Positions 11,779-23,676 of a stretch of 64,000 bases of DNA are shown here, in pieces (within the stretch, counting starts at the first letter, position 1; every line of letters begins with the position of its first letter). The stretch covers positions 16,784,058 to 16,848,057 of the forward strand of contig CM012953.1 of the NCBI GenBank assembly GCA_000181795.3, written 5' to 3'. The translations under genes were made by a program, and so were the position numbers. Source of the DNA: Trichinella spiralis (lineage: Eukaryota; Nematoda; Enoplea; Trichinellida; Trichinellidae). The notes under the pieces are model-generated. The model was not told the DNA's origin and made no database searches. It saw nothing but the letters and a program-made list of their open reading frames with translations.

Positions 11779-12479
11779 CAAATTGAATTAAAATATAAAA
11801 TAAAATATATAAAAAATTAAAGCACCAGCGACAGGCGTGCGCTGGAGTAGTATCGAGGAGCCTTAATGTGCCTCTTGCCAGAGCTGATTTAATGCCGCCT
11901 TCAAGGTGGTGGTTTTGTATTATATTTTATTTGTTGTTTTTTTTTCATTTTTCAATGTTTGTATTTGCTATTATTGATCATTCATATTTGCTTATTTTAC
12001 TTATTGTTGTTGTCATCTGTTATTTACTGTTGCTCATTATTAATCCTATTCTCTGTTATTTACTGTTGATATTGTTGTTGTTGAACGTTGAAAAATAAAA
12101 AATTATTTTGCTTTATTTGTTGATATACTGCTTATCTCATTTGATTAAACTTCACTTAGTTACCATAATAATGAACTAAAAAAAACTGATGAGAACTCTT
12201 TTTGTTTGAGCCTGACCATCCACATCTGCTACCGTAACTGTCGATTGGCAGTGGTGGTGACGTAATGAGCACGTGCGAAGGTGAGAGAGAACGCGAGCGA
12301 AAACCTGATCTTGTGTGTGTGGTGTTGGCGTGTAACTGTTTTGTGTGATTTTTCTGAATATATCTTAGTTTCCGTGTGCTGTTGTTCCTGAATTGTCGCT
12401 AGCGCTCCTAAGCCTGAGAAGAGCCAGGACTCTGTTAGTGAAACTCAACTGCCACGTACAGTTGAATTGAACATATTTT

Positions 12480-12498
12480 TGGTGCCACGAGTCGGGAC
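12480..12498 (+). other. Candidate primer-binding site of a Pao element
   Basis: TGGTGCCACGAGTCGGGA follows an ACA-ending stretch (…GAACATATTT) and lies 55 bp before a gag-like ATG. It starts with TGG, as primer sites do. The matching tRNA was not identified. Confidence 0.35.
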
Positions 12499-12535
12499 TG
12501 CCGCAATCTGAGAACTGTGAATCCTGTTTCACGAA

Positions 12536-13700
12536 ATGAAAATCAAAACAATTAAGAGGCGTCAACAGAGTGAACAGCAGCGTATGCGGGAGACCATTCT
12601 GCAAGTCCTGGATCAGCTCGAGACAGACTCCTCAGAGGTAGCCATCAAGAATGCCCTGCGTGTATTGGATGCGCAGTAAACGGAAGCGCACTGAGCTCAG
12701 GTAGCACTAGAAGACGTACTCCCAGATGGAGAGGCTCTGGAGACTGCACTCCAGGAATGGCGCGGGTGAACACGCACGACACGCATCAGTATCAACACTT
12801 TCTTGAAAGAGCCAGCCGTGAAACCTGCGTTGATCGAAAAGTTGGTGCCACAGTCGCAGCTGGGGAAGCTGCAGCATGTGCCACTGCCGAAGTTCGACGG
12901 TGACATCCTGCAGTTTAAGTTGTTCTGGGATCAATTCGAAGTGAGCGTTGATCGACAGGAGGACCTTGTTGTCATCACCAAGATTCTTCATTTGTGGTCA
13001 TGTCTATCCGGCGCCGTGTTGAAGGCCATTGAAGGAATAACGGTCTGCGCGGAAAATTACCCTGAGGTCGTTCGGACGTTCCACAATCGATTACATCGAG
13101 TGCCTGAAGTAGTGGAGAGCCACGGGTAAAGGTAGTCAGCTTAAAGGAGTGCTCAGAAAACGGAGCAGTCGATCTGACGAGGCTCCATGATGACTTGAAC
13201 CGCCACTTTCTGGAATTGAGAGCTCTGGGGAATGAAGTGGACGTAAACGTGAGCGGCTTCCACGCTCTTCTCTTGATAATCAAGAGAAAGCTGCCGCCAG
13301 ACACCTTGGAAGCTTGGAGATCATTCGCGCAAAACTTGACAAATGAGCAAATTACCTGAGCGGCGTTCCTCTCTTTCTGTTGGACCAGACTCGAATCAAA
13401 CGCTCGTCTAGGAAAATGACTGCTCGAAAACCACAACGGAAGTCTGAGAAGGGAGAGCAGCTCATGACGGCAAACATCCAAGTGGATCTGGTCAGAAACT
13501 GTGCGGAGTGCTGTGGACTCCATCCAGTTGAGAGTTGTCCGCGATTCGTCAACCTCCGTGGCAGAACGATGACAGAGTGTCCGGGAACATGGCCTGTGTT
13601 TTGGGTGTTGGCAAAAAGGACACCATAGAAGGAGCTGTCAGCAAACTTCTAATCGATGAGGTCAGCATCCTCTGCTTGCCTCAGAGAACTCCCACCGTCG
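12536..13700 (+). pseudogene. Pao-type gag remnant
   Basis: The first frame runs from ATG 12536 to TAA 12679 (47 codons, MKIKTIKRRQQSEQQ). Gag then continues in other frames, including 12803-13129 with the DUF1759 signature LPKFDGDILQFKLFWDQFEV and AVLKAIEGITVCAENYPE. A zinc-knuckle region follows at about 13500-13630 (NCAECCGLHPVESC, then CFGCWQKGHH in a shifted frame). Protease and RT are absent. The composition is GC-richer than the surroundings. The upstream 12200-12480 is probably LTR and 5' leader. Family call is firm; copy is dead. Confidence 0.7.
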
Positions 13701-14099
13701 TCTGAATCGCAGACGAGTCCCGCAGACAGCACCATCAAGAAATGAAAGATCAGCAGCGCAATCAGATGCAGCTGATAAAGAGAAGATCCCAACAGACGCA
13801 CCCCCTCCCTGAGGGTTCTGAACCAGAGTATCTGTTTCAAGGCAGTTTCAAAACTAGCTACTGCCAATCGAATGACCTTGTGTCGACGCAGCAATGTCTA
13901 CTTAACAAGCTTCCGTGCATTTCATATAAGGGTCATGAAAATATGATACAGTTTTATTGTCAGGAAAGCACTTAAGCAGAAGCTGATTGGGGAAATGAAA
14001 TGAAACTTTCGTAGACAGTTGCTGCTGAGATGAGATCGTTTTCAAACATTTTATGTGCTACCATCTATGATTTTTGAAGTTTACATGATGTAGCAATGA

Positions 14100-15456
14100 T
14101 TGATGGCGGAGCGGAATTACTGCGCGACGCGGAGGGAGATGCTGGCCCTAGTCTGGGCTACTCACCACTTCCGGCCATACTTGTATGGTAGGAAGTTCAC
14201 AGCCTGGGCGGATCACAACTCCCTGAAGTGGTTGCGGAACTTTCGGGAGCCTGAGGGACAGGTTGCCCTCTGGCTGGAAAAACTGGCCGAGTTCGACTTT
14301 GAGGTGGTCCATCGTCCCGGGAAGAAACACCAGAACGCGGATGCGCTGTCCCGTCGTGCTTGCAGGGAGTGCGGGTCCGGTGATTCCTCCTCGGATATCC
14401 AAGTGCGGGTATGGCGTTAGAGTCAGTCAGCCCCGTTGGACGCTGGCACAGGAAAGACGCGGAGCTCATGCAGGTCCGGGAGTGGATCCAGAAGGAGAAA
14501 TGATCACAACCGGCTCCAGAGGGCAGTCTCTGGATGAAGAGCCTATGGAGCCAGCGCGGCAGGATAGTACTGCAGGAAGGGATTGTATGTCGCACGTGGG
14601 AGATCCCCGACACAGGAGAATCCAGGTTGTTGCCGGTCATCCCGAGGCGGAACACCACGGAAATTCTGACGGCCATCCACAATCAATCAACGGGAGGCCA
14701 TTTAGGCGTGGCAAAAACCCTGGCGAAAGTACGCCAGCGTTACTACTTGCCCCAGCAGCGGGAGGACGTGGAAGCAACCGCGCCACTGCTTACCACCCGC
14801 AGTTAGACGGCTTGGTAGAGCGGATGAACCGCACGCTGCTGGACATGTTAGCGAAAGCATTCATCGACCATCCAGAAGACTGGGATGTCTACCTCGAGCA
14901 GATACTGCTGTCTTACCGGACCAGTGTGCACTGTACAACCGGAGCCACTCCCAGTCGCGTTGTGTTCAGCAGAAAGCTCCGGCTGCCAGTGGACCAGATG
15001 TACGGAGTGCCGACGGATGCACAAGTGAGGTCCGCAGGGGAGTACGTGCAGCACCTGCGCAGAGATTTGGAGCGGGTGTACGAGGTGGTCCGAAAGAAAG
15101 CCGGCCGGGAACAACGACGCCAAAAGGCTTGGAAAGATCGGAAAGCCTACGGACCTGTCTACGAGCCTGGTGATCAGGTGTGGATGCAACTCCCCACAAA
15201 GACCAAACTTTGGGCGTACTGGGACGGTCCGTACCAAGTCCAGAGGAAGCTGGATTAGAACACGTAGCGGGTGAAGAAGATGGGAGGTGGAAGGGAACGG
15301 TTGGTGGTACATTTCGACCGACTGGAGCCGTACCACGGCACTAGTCAAGGAGAAGGAGCCCAAGGGAGACAACGGGAGAGGAGAGAGACGCGGCGACCAG
15401 CCTGGCTCCAAGATTTCATACATGACGCAGGGGTGAGCACGGGACGTGCTCACAAC
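14100..15456 (+). pseudogene. Ty3/gypsy family A pol 3' part, copy 2 (RNase H-integrase)
   Basis: The copy begins abruptly inside RNase H (ERNYCATRREMLALVWATHH) and contains the linker HRPGKKHQNADALSRR at about 14310. The N-terminal integrase zinc-binding part follows in other frames (STGGHLGVAKTLAKVRQRYY near 14690). At about 14785 an internal deletion removes the C-x2-C of that finger and the first two catalytic Asp. The sequence resumes at TAYHPQLDGLVERMN, which carries the catalytic Glu, and runs to the integrase C-terminus (WMQLPTKTKLWAYWDGPYQV, stop 15256). The remaining coding tail and polypurine tract lead to the LTR. It is closely related to copy 1 and overlaps it over about 55 codons of RNase H, so these are two separate copies. 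Confidence 0.85.
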
Positions 15457-15470
15457 AAAGGGGGGAGTAA
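15457..15470 (+). other. Polypurine tract of gypsy copy 2
   Basis: AAAGGGGGGAGTAA lies directly before the TGTAACAG start of the LTR, in the position of a plus-strand primer. Confidence 0.7.
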
Positions 15471-15884
15471 TGTAACAGCCCGGCCAACTGATGACATCTG
15501 CTCTATTCCCGAGTCAACGGAAGAAGAGGAGGAAAAGCGGAGCTGATCACGAACCACGTCGCTGTTGCACTCGGCTACCGTAGTATATTTTAGACTTGAA
15601 GATCCAAGGCGGAGTACGGTAGACACGTTACGTGGGCGTGTGGTTGTGCGTGGGCGGTTGTTGTTCTGGATCAGTGTAGTTGTGATTTGTTGTGTCGGTT
15701 GCTAATTGCTCGGTGTAGTAAACGTTCGAAACGATTGTCTGGTGTTTGTTTTGTGACTCAATCAGGCTAGATGTCTTCCTCAAGGAAAATGGGCGGCCGT
15801 AAGGTCAACGCAGACGGTGCCTGCCCAAACGAGAAAAATAAGGTGGATGCTGAGCCGCCTACTATGACGGAGAATCCGTTACAT
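15471..15884 (+). repeat. LTR of gypsy family A (copy 2), with gag start inside
   Basis: It starts TGTAACAG and ends CCGTTACA, forming short terminal inverted repeats. An internal stretch (GGCTACCGTA … GGCGGAGTACGGTA) is shared with the LTRs at 52773 and 53230. It includes ATG 15771, whose frame (MSSSRKMGGRK…) resembles the gag N-terminus of copy 1 and runs through the LTR end to a stop at 15903. No second internal region follows, so this is the 3' LTR of copy 2. Confidence 0.75.
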
Positions 15885-15956
15885 AAAATAAACACGACAG
15901 GCTGATTAGCTTCGATTATTAAAATATTGAAATAAAGCTAATAAATGACTCGCATT

Positions 15957-16245
15957 TCCCTTTGGAATGTGCATAAGGTAGACATTAGAACAAATGATCT
16001 CTTAGAAGATTGGCATAATCGCTCAATAAAAAAGCGGGTAAAAGGCATGTCGGGTTTTATGAACTGCTCCATAATCCAGACTGTATCAGAACAGGGTGGT
16101 ATTATGGGCACCCTAATTCAGCAAGTGATATCAGGAATGGCTACCGTTCGTGACTTAACACGGGTATACAGCGTTTATGCTGAAAAGCAAAAACGGCTTG
16201 AGCAATTGGAAAAGGAAAACCATCTATGGATTTCAGTCGTCATTA
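15957..16245 (+). pseudogene. MULE-type transposase C-terminal remnant
   Basis: The frame contains NDLLEDWHNRSIKKRVKGMS followed by an amphipathic stretch ending RVYSVYAEKQKRLEQLEKE. This has the layout of the C-terminal region of animal MULE transposases (N-x2-EGWH-x-R…KR, then a charged helix). Catalytic DDE parts are absent. A GTAATATTT-like sequence after it could be a former donor. Assignment rests on pattern memory, not a search. Confidence 0.4.
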
Positions 16246-16359
16246 GCTGTAATATTTTTTCATTTCATTGGTTCAAATTCCATTTAGGATTACGCAACTT
16301 TAATACTAATGACGTTACATTAATAATGAAAATATTTATTATACGAGAATTACATTGAG

Positions 16360-16778
16360 TTTGCTTCAAGCAACCAATAAGACAGTGGTACGCACCAGTA
16401 AGCAGAGGAAATATTGGGGATGTTGCAAAGTATGTGCTGTATGTTAAGAATGTGTTCCTTGTGATTAACAGTTAGCTCGTTCAAACTGGTGAAGGGTAGT
16501 ACTGGTGCCTGTAGTCTATTATTTATATACGGGCAAAGACATCAACACATACGGATCTATCGTTCAAGAGTTATTAAACAAAGTGGCGTTCTGGAGATCG
16601 ACCTTAATCCACAAATAATTAGCATTTCATTGATTACGGGTAGCATTTCTTTAATCGCTTTTACGTACGAAAAACTGCATTCGCATTTTTTCACATTGGG
16701 GACAAATTTTATAAGCTTAGCAATTTCATTTTGCAGCTATGTAAATTTTATTTTATTTTGAAGCACTTTTACTGTTCA
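16360..16778. other. Intergenic, AT-rich
   Basis: I see nothing beyond short open frames; it is the gap before the 3' end of POLR1B. Confidence 0.4.
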
Positions 16779-19700
16779 TTATTTCAGATGAAAATGCATA
16801 GTAACGTTAACACTAGAAAGTTCAGCTATCAGATATTTCAATACGTAAGGAAACTGAACAAATTCTATATTATCACTGGTTTTGCATATTACACAAATCA
16901 TTCTTGACGTCACACTCACTACTGCATTGGGAGCTTGGTGTGTTCCATTGTTCCAAAAATTTTTGAAATTTGTCGAAATCAGTCTTCCACAACCGGTGCA
17001 CAAACATGCCTGTTAGAAGCACGTAAAAATGGTTATGAAAATGAATTTTCTGATATGGTAAATATCTCCTCACGTACACTGATAAAGAAATATAATGTTT
17101 TTAAACTCACATAATCTTTGTCAGAATTGTCGAAAAGCCTGTCATGAAGTAAAAATGCTGTTCCATGGCTAATCAATGAATCACGCTCCATTTCACCAAA
17201 ACGAATACCACCCCCTCGTTTACGGCCTTGCACTGGTTGTTTTGTAAGCAAATCCACCGCACCTGTAGCTCTAACCTACAATACAAGCAACATCAATAAT
17301 CATATAATAGTATGCATTTATATAATCATATAAATGTATTGTAAAAATTACTTGAAATTTGTCAGAAACCATGTGTCTCAGTCGCTGATAGTAAACAACA
17401 CCAAAGAAGATATCTACTTCAAGCATGCGACCATCAATACCACTGTACATGCGTTCGTTTCCATAATAGTTGTAGCCAGCTTCAATCAGTAAAGTCAACT
17501 GTTTAATTAAACAATTTTTAAAGTCAATGTTACCTTTAGTCAATAACTGGCCAAAATATTCAATCGCTGGGTGTTCATCACTGAATTTAAACGGCGTAGC
17601 GTCATGCTTTATCCCATGCAAAGCTGCTGACTTCCCAGCCATGCTTTCAATCATCATTCCTTAAGGAAAAGTAAACAAAAAGCAATAAATCAAAAATGAA
17701 TAAAAATAAAACAATCATCTAACCAACTGTCATACGAGATGGAAAACCATGTGGATTAAATATAATATCAGGAACCATTCCTGACTCCGTAAATGGCATG
17801 TTTTCTGCAGGCCATAGAAAAGAATTGATACCTTTTTGACCATGTCGACTAGCAAATTTGTCACCAACGAATGGATTGCGCTGTAAGAAAACAGACGCAA
17901 GCAAAGAAAATTATTTAACTTAATAAACATAACTGAAATTAAAAAATACATGATAATCTCCAAAAATCTTACAATAACACGAAACGTAACGCAAATATGC
18001 TTCAACAGTTCTGCACCATTTGCACTGCCAATAATTTTTATATTGTCGACGTATGCATCTTCTGAACTGTGATATCTTTTCACCATATAAGATCCAGTTT
18101 CTTTGTCCAGTATACTGAGAAAATAATTCAGTTTAAAAATATAAAGACAAATAAAAAATATATAAGCAAAATACACACCAAACTAAAGGATCGTTTTTAC
18201 TATAGAGTTTGCCAACTTGAGGTAGTCCATCTTCATCAACAAAAGCGGACAATGTGGCATCAGCAGGATCACGACGAAAAAATACATTTCTCCCATCGTA
18301 CAACCGATCATTCAAATTTATACGCTAAAGGAAGAAGTTTAAATTGACTCCAATTAGAAACCTGCAAATCGAACTTCAGTTTTGTAGATGCAAGCATGCG
18401 CAAAACCACGTTCAACAGATGCTTTATTGATAATCATAGCATCTTCCATATCATAGCCCTGAATGGAAAGTTTCTCTAATTAAGATAAAATATTAAAAAA
18501 TCAAAAACAAACACAAACCGTATAAGAAATCACAGCCACAATAGCGTTTGTACCCAAAGGGTAATTATCAATTGCATACGCGTCATATGATTCAGTTTTC
18601 ACAAGAGGAGATTGTGGCGTTCTCAAGCAATACATTTTATTGTCAGTACGATGCACCAAAGAATGCACAGGAGTACCCATCGTTTGCTTCGCCATCTGAA
18701 GTCAAAAATCAAAAATTACTCTGCCTTTTATTTCATTTTCATACTTGACACTGATAAACATTCCTTGGACTTTGATTATGATCCGGAAATGGAATCATTT
18801 TTGCGTTGAAACTGAGAATGTTCGCTGGGTCTATTTCTTGATGTGTTGTAACCTAATAATAATCATATTATTATTATTATTTTAACTTAAGCATTCCTAT
18901 TTCACTGCTTCCTCACTCCTTCCTCGAAATCTTCTGGACCAATGCATATTCCTAGAAACAGTTGTTCCATTGTTCCAATGTATTCTCGATTTGACGGTGG
19001 TTCAATAGAGAGATTATTAACTGGTCGCATAAATCGGCCAAATTCAGTAAAAATAAAAAGGCCTGGATAATGCATGCTAAATGTTTTCCGAGAAAAGAAA
19101 CAAATTTCTGTAAAAATGGATAAGAAAACTCCGCTTGATTTCTCTTTTCTCAAAATTTGAATCGCCTGCTGAACATTTTCTTCACCAATAACACCAATCA
19201 CACTTCCATCGACAATAACTCGATAATAATATTGATCTAAAACTTCAATAAACTTTGAAATATTTTGAAACAAATAATAAAATATCATACCAGTTGCTGA
19301 ATCTAAATTCAACATAGCTGACGCTGTCAAACTCAACAGACCAAACTTGCTAATAGCATGGATAACTAAATCTCGACTTCCCTGTGTTGCAGTTACCCGA
19401 CAAGAAGCGGCTAAATGATTTAGAAGACCACAAGGTGAGCCATCTGGAGTGTGCACGGGACAGATGAAACCTGAATAGCTATTTTGTAGAATTTTTAAAA
19501 TAATTTTTATTGAAATAAAGAGTTTTCCGAACCCCAAGCTTCAGTTGACAATTTGCGTACATCAGTTGATCGAACCTCACTGAAAAAAGCTCCACGATGA
19601 ATACCTCGAAAATGACCAACAAATCGAAGATGATTTAATCTTTCCGCAATTATACAAAACCCTGATTGCTATAAAAAACTGCTTCCATTAAAAACAGTCC

Positions 19701-22002
19701 CTTTTTCATAAATAGATGAAAATATTTATTGAATGAAAATATACTTTCATAAGGTAATTTTAAAATACCTGTGAAAATGCGTGGTGAACATTACTAGGCA
19801 AGTTTCCTGTGCGAAGGAAGTATTCCAATGCTCGAGTAACAAGACTGGTGAATTTCACTGCCGTCGTAATATGCCCTATAAAATAACGCATAAAACATAT
19901 TTTAAAACTATAATGCCTCAAGGCAATAATGAATTTGCTTAATTATTAATAAATGATCAAACATTTCAATACTAAGAAAGACTACGATAAAAACAACTTA
20001 CTAGCTTGAAATTGATGCGAACTATCACAAATAATGCTGTCAACAATATATCTGCACATTCTGGTTAACATTATTTCCAGTCTTTCCTCAAAAAATATAA
20101 TGCAAATTTTTATCGCAAGAAATCTTCAAAACAAATAAAAATAAACCGTGCGCCAGAATATAAAAAAAGTAATTAATTAGATATGTTTTAAAATGTGCAA
20201 AAATCTTTCTTTACCAAAAATGAAAGGTGAATTGATCATAAAATAAATATCAATACTAACTTTCAATATCAGCAATAATATCATTCCTGGAAGTAAAACT
20301 TCCTGATTTGCAATACTGTCTGGAGATTCAGGCACAATTTCTTCTTTAGCCAAAGAGCATAACTTCTGGGCTGAATAACTAAAATTTGAAAGTAAAAAAA
20401 ATAAATTGGAAATGAACAAAAAAATTAACAATAATACAAACATTAAGAAATCAAATTTCTCCCTATCAGTATTAAGATGAACACAAAGATATCGATCAAT
20501 TAATATCTGTCCAGCTTCCATGTTCGTTGTTGATGTAATAACAGGCAAAGCTGCACGAAACAGCCGTCCCAAGTAAGATAAAGCATCAGCTTTTGAATTC
20601 AAATTTTCTGATTTCAAATCCATCAACATATTCACTACACAACTAAATAATAAAATTTTAAAGATAATATTAAATAACTGAAGGCTAAACAACATTATTA
20701 TTTACCCTTTCCAAAATTCATCCTCGTTAAAACTACGCATCAATTCAGTGTAAAGAAACTGATCTGGGCAGTCGTAGGTTGCCTGAAAAGAAACAAAATT
20801 TAATTCATGTTTAACTTTTGGCACTAAAACCTTTAAAATTATCAAAAGAGGAACATAAAATTGTTCATGTTTTATGTTTAAACGTAACAACATGCGCCGA
20901 TTGGACAAATAATGGATGATATGATTGCTGACAGTATGATTATCTCGAACACATCGCAATGATATGCCATATTGGGTATAATACTGGCCACGTTGCTTCC
21001 ATTTCGGCCTAACAAGAGCCAAAGGCTAACAAAGTACAACTCCATTAAAAATAAATAAAAATTTAATGAATAAAAAACGCTTCCTACGTAATTTCTACGT
21101 TGTGCAATCAGCATTCGGACAACTTTTTCTTGCCCATTTACAATGAAATAACCACCCATTTCCTGAAAATAAAAAATATTTAACAAAAATTTTGTAAATA
21201 TCATTATTACATTCATTTCCTCTTTTTCTTTCATCAACTGATTTGGACTGAGTTTCGTCAAATGACATCGATTAGACTAAAACAATAATAATAATACCAT
21301 CAATAAAAATTTCTTTAATAGGGGAAAATTAATATTTTTTTAATACATTAAAATAGTTATACTTCAGTTGTTTTTAAAAATGACATAAAAGTAAATCACG
21401 CACCATCAACATTATTGGAATATCGCCCAAATTTCGTCGGGCAGAATCAACAACTTGGTTATTAATTTTTATCGTCAGCGTAGCTAATAATTTTGCACTA
21501 TATGATCGACAGGAAACACGGCACTAAACTATCACTTTTTGTTAAATAAAGGTTAATAAAATACCAGAAAACAATAACCTCCGATGGCCACAATTTTAAC
21601 GCATTCGCATCGCCACCATCTTTAGAAATAGCAGGAAATCCTATAAACGGGTTCTACAAAGAAGCAGAATTATCAAAAATAAAAATAACTGCATTCATCT
21701 ACCGCTATTGATATTTCAATAACTTTATTTATTTCTGATATTTCTGAGACGACTGGAAAAATATCCTAAATGTAAGAAGTAGTCATTCAGCACATTTATT
21801 AATAACAGAATGATTTTGAAAGCTACCAGTGCTTTTGAAATTATTATTTCACATATTTCAAAATTCCGTTTCAAAAAATACAGTTTTTTTTAAATTAATA
21901 ACAAAACATGCCTTAACTTACTTCAACTGCCTGAGTAATGCCTTGTTCGGCAAAGTAATTAAATGATTTTATGTGTGGTTCAACCAATTCCGCATTGATC
22001 AT
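16779..22002 (-). CDS. POLR1B: DNA-directed RNA polymerase I, second-largest subunit (about 20 exons)
   Basis: The gene encodes the second-largest subunit of RNA polymerase I, which makes pre-rRNA in the nucleolus. Conserved blocks appear in order down the minus strand: [20 protein letters not shown] (21150), [17 protein letters not shown] (21010), EWGF-type block [19 protein letters not shown] (19460), [14 protein letters not shown] (18740), [21 protein letters not shown] then [19 protein letters not shown] (18610-18440), [17 protein letters not shown] (17860), [20 protein letters not shown] (17790), [14 protein letters not shown] (17650) and [12 protein letters not shown] (17200). The C-terminal zinc site (CTGC … CVIC) is in the last exon, stop at 16779. 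Introns are mostly under 100 nt; one at 17480-17533 is 54 nt, in frame and stop-free. The first visible exon begins at an AG acceptor just before ATG 22002, which may be the start (trans-spliced) or an internal Met, so up to about 30 N-terminal residues may be missing. Exon limits not all fixed. Confidence 0.93.
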
Positions 22003-22830
22003 CTTCTATATCAAATAAAAATAGAAAAAAAACAATTTACATTTATATGAAGATTTTAAATAATAAATTATTCTGTAAATAATATTATTGCGAAAATAAT
22101 CTGCTTTTTTTAAAAACTGACTATGCATAATTTTTTACAACTTCACAGTAAAAGAAAAGTAAGTTTAATAGTATGCATTGGGTAATGTCATTTTCTAAAA
22201 ATTTAATGATAAATAAAAAAAGGCATTCTGAATAAAAATCTTTTCTGAGTATTGGTCTGATAAATTGCAATAATCTTCTTATTTAGATTTGTACAGATTT
22301 AAATTGCATTATTTAAAGCAAAACAGTTGCATAAAATTACTGAATTTCTCTTTTAAAAAGATACTAACAAAAGAGTAAAAAACATCACTGTTATTGTATT
22401 ACGTACATCACTGTACATTCTGTGTTTCTGTATTAAGTACATCATTATTATTGATATCCTATTAATCCTTCACGGTAAGGATTTACAGTAATTTTGAAAA
22501 TAAAAGTATCGATAAATGCATGCACTTTATTCATTTAAATTATTTACATATATTCACTAATTTGTATTTTATTATATTTGTTTTGTTCTATGTTTTATAT
22601 TAAAATTTGTTTGAATGAACATGATTATTATTATTGTTATACCATCTTACTGTATGGTTTAGTGTTTGCTGTTTCTGAAGTAGATTTTTTAAAGAAATTT
22701 TTGTTTATCACTCTACAACATTTGTTTTTGAAAAAAATACTTCTGAGCTTACACTCCTTCCGACAATCATCCCTACATTATTAAAATCAAGTTTCAACTG
22801 ATCGAATACTCAAATGAAAATTTATAATCC
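22003..22830. other. Divergent intergenic region POLR1B/PHPT1
   Basis: About 830 bp of AT-rich DNA separate the first visible POLR1B exon from the PHPT1 start on the opposite strand. It may hold promoters for both and possibly a first POLR1B exon. I could not identify either. Confidence 0.4.
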
Positions 22831-23676
22831 ATGAGTCTAAATAGTATAGAAGATGTTGTGATAGATGAAGGAACATTCAAGTACATATTATTGCTGGTGA
22901 AATCAAACAGTAGTGAAAAATTTATTGTTCGCGGTTTCAGCAAATGTGAATATCACGGTAAATATATATTCTGTTCTATGGAGCTTATGAATTTTTAACT
23001 TTTTCTCAGTGAATTGCTTGTCATTTTTTGTTATAATTTTGAATGTAATCATTACTACTTTATAGATGACATATTGCAAGAAGTTAGTCCAGAAATTATA
23101 GGTAAAGGCATGCAGGTGAAATGTGTTGGCGGTGGTCGAATCAACCACGATTCGGTGAATCGAACTTTGGATGTCTACGGTTATTCTGTTGTAAGTTTAT
23201 TGTTAATTTTTTGTGGTAAAAAATTAAATTTTTATAAACAATTTTTCATTTTAAATATCAGTTATCGTTGCAGTACTCAAGGTTTAAAATAATTTGAAAT
23301 ATTTTTGAATTTGGAATATATTGATATGATGTAAGCATGGTTTGAAAATGAATTTATTAAGATCTGTTATTTTGTAAAAGAAGTTTCATGCTAATTCTTG
23401 CGCTTAGCATTTCATGTTTTTTGTCGTGCAGTACTTTTTATTGTTCTAACAGACCATTTATGAGTGTTAAATGTGTAATATTTATTATTCTTATTTATTT
23501 GTTGTATAATCGGTAGAAGTGAATAATATGCAAAAATTTTATGAAACGAATGTACTATTTTATATTATTTTGAATTTTTTAAGGGATTTGGCAAAGCAGA
23601 TCATGAAAAAACTGTTTCAATTTTAAAAAAACGCTTTCCAGATTATAAGTACACAGTTTCAGATGAAGGTTATTAG
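22831..23676 (+). CDS. PHPT1: 14 kDa phosphohistidine phosphatase (Janus family), 3 exons
   Basis: Exons 22831-22957, 23066-23190 and 23584-23676 join in frame to 114 residues, close to the usual 120-125. The Janus/ocnus family enzyme removes phosphate from histidine in proteins. The catalytic histidine sits in CEYHDDI. The phosphate-binding part KCVGGGRINHDS and the C-terminal VYGYSVGFGKADHEKT with YKYTVSDEGY (stop TAG 23674) are typical. Donors GTAAAT and GTAAGT and acceptors TATAG and TTAAG are clear. The last exon overlaps the METTL17 frame that begins at 23663, on the same strand. Confidence 0.93.
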
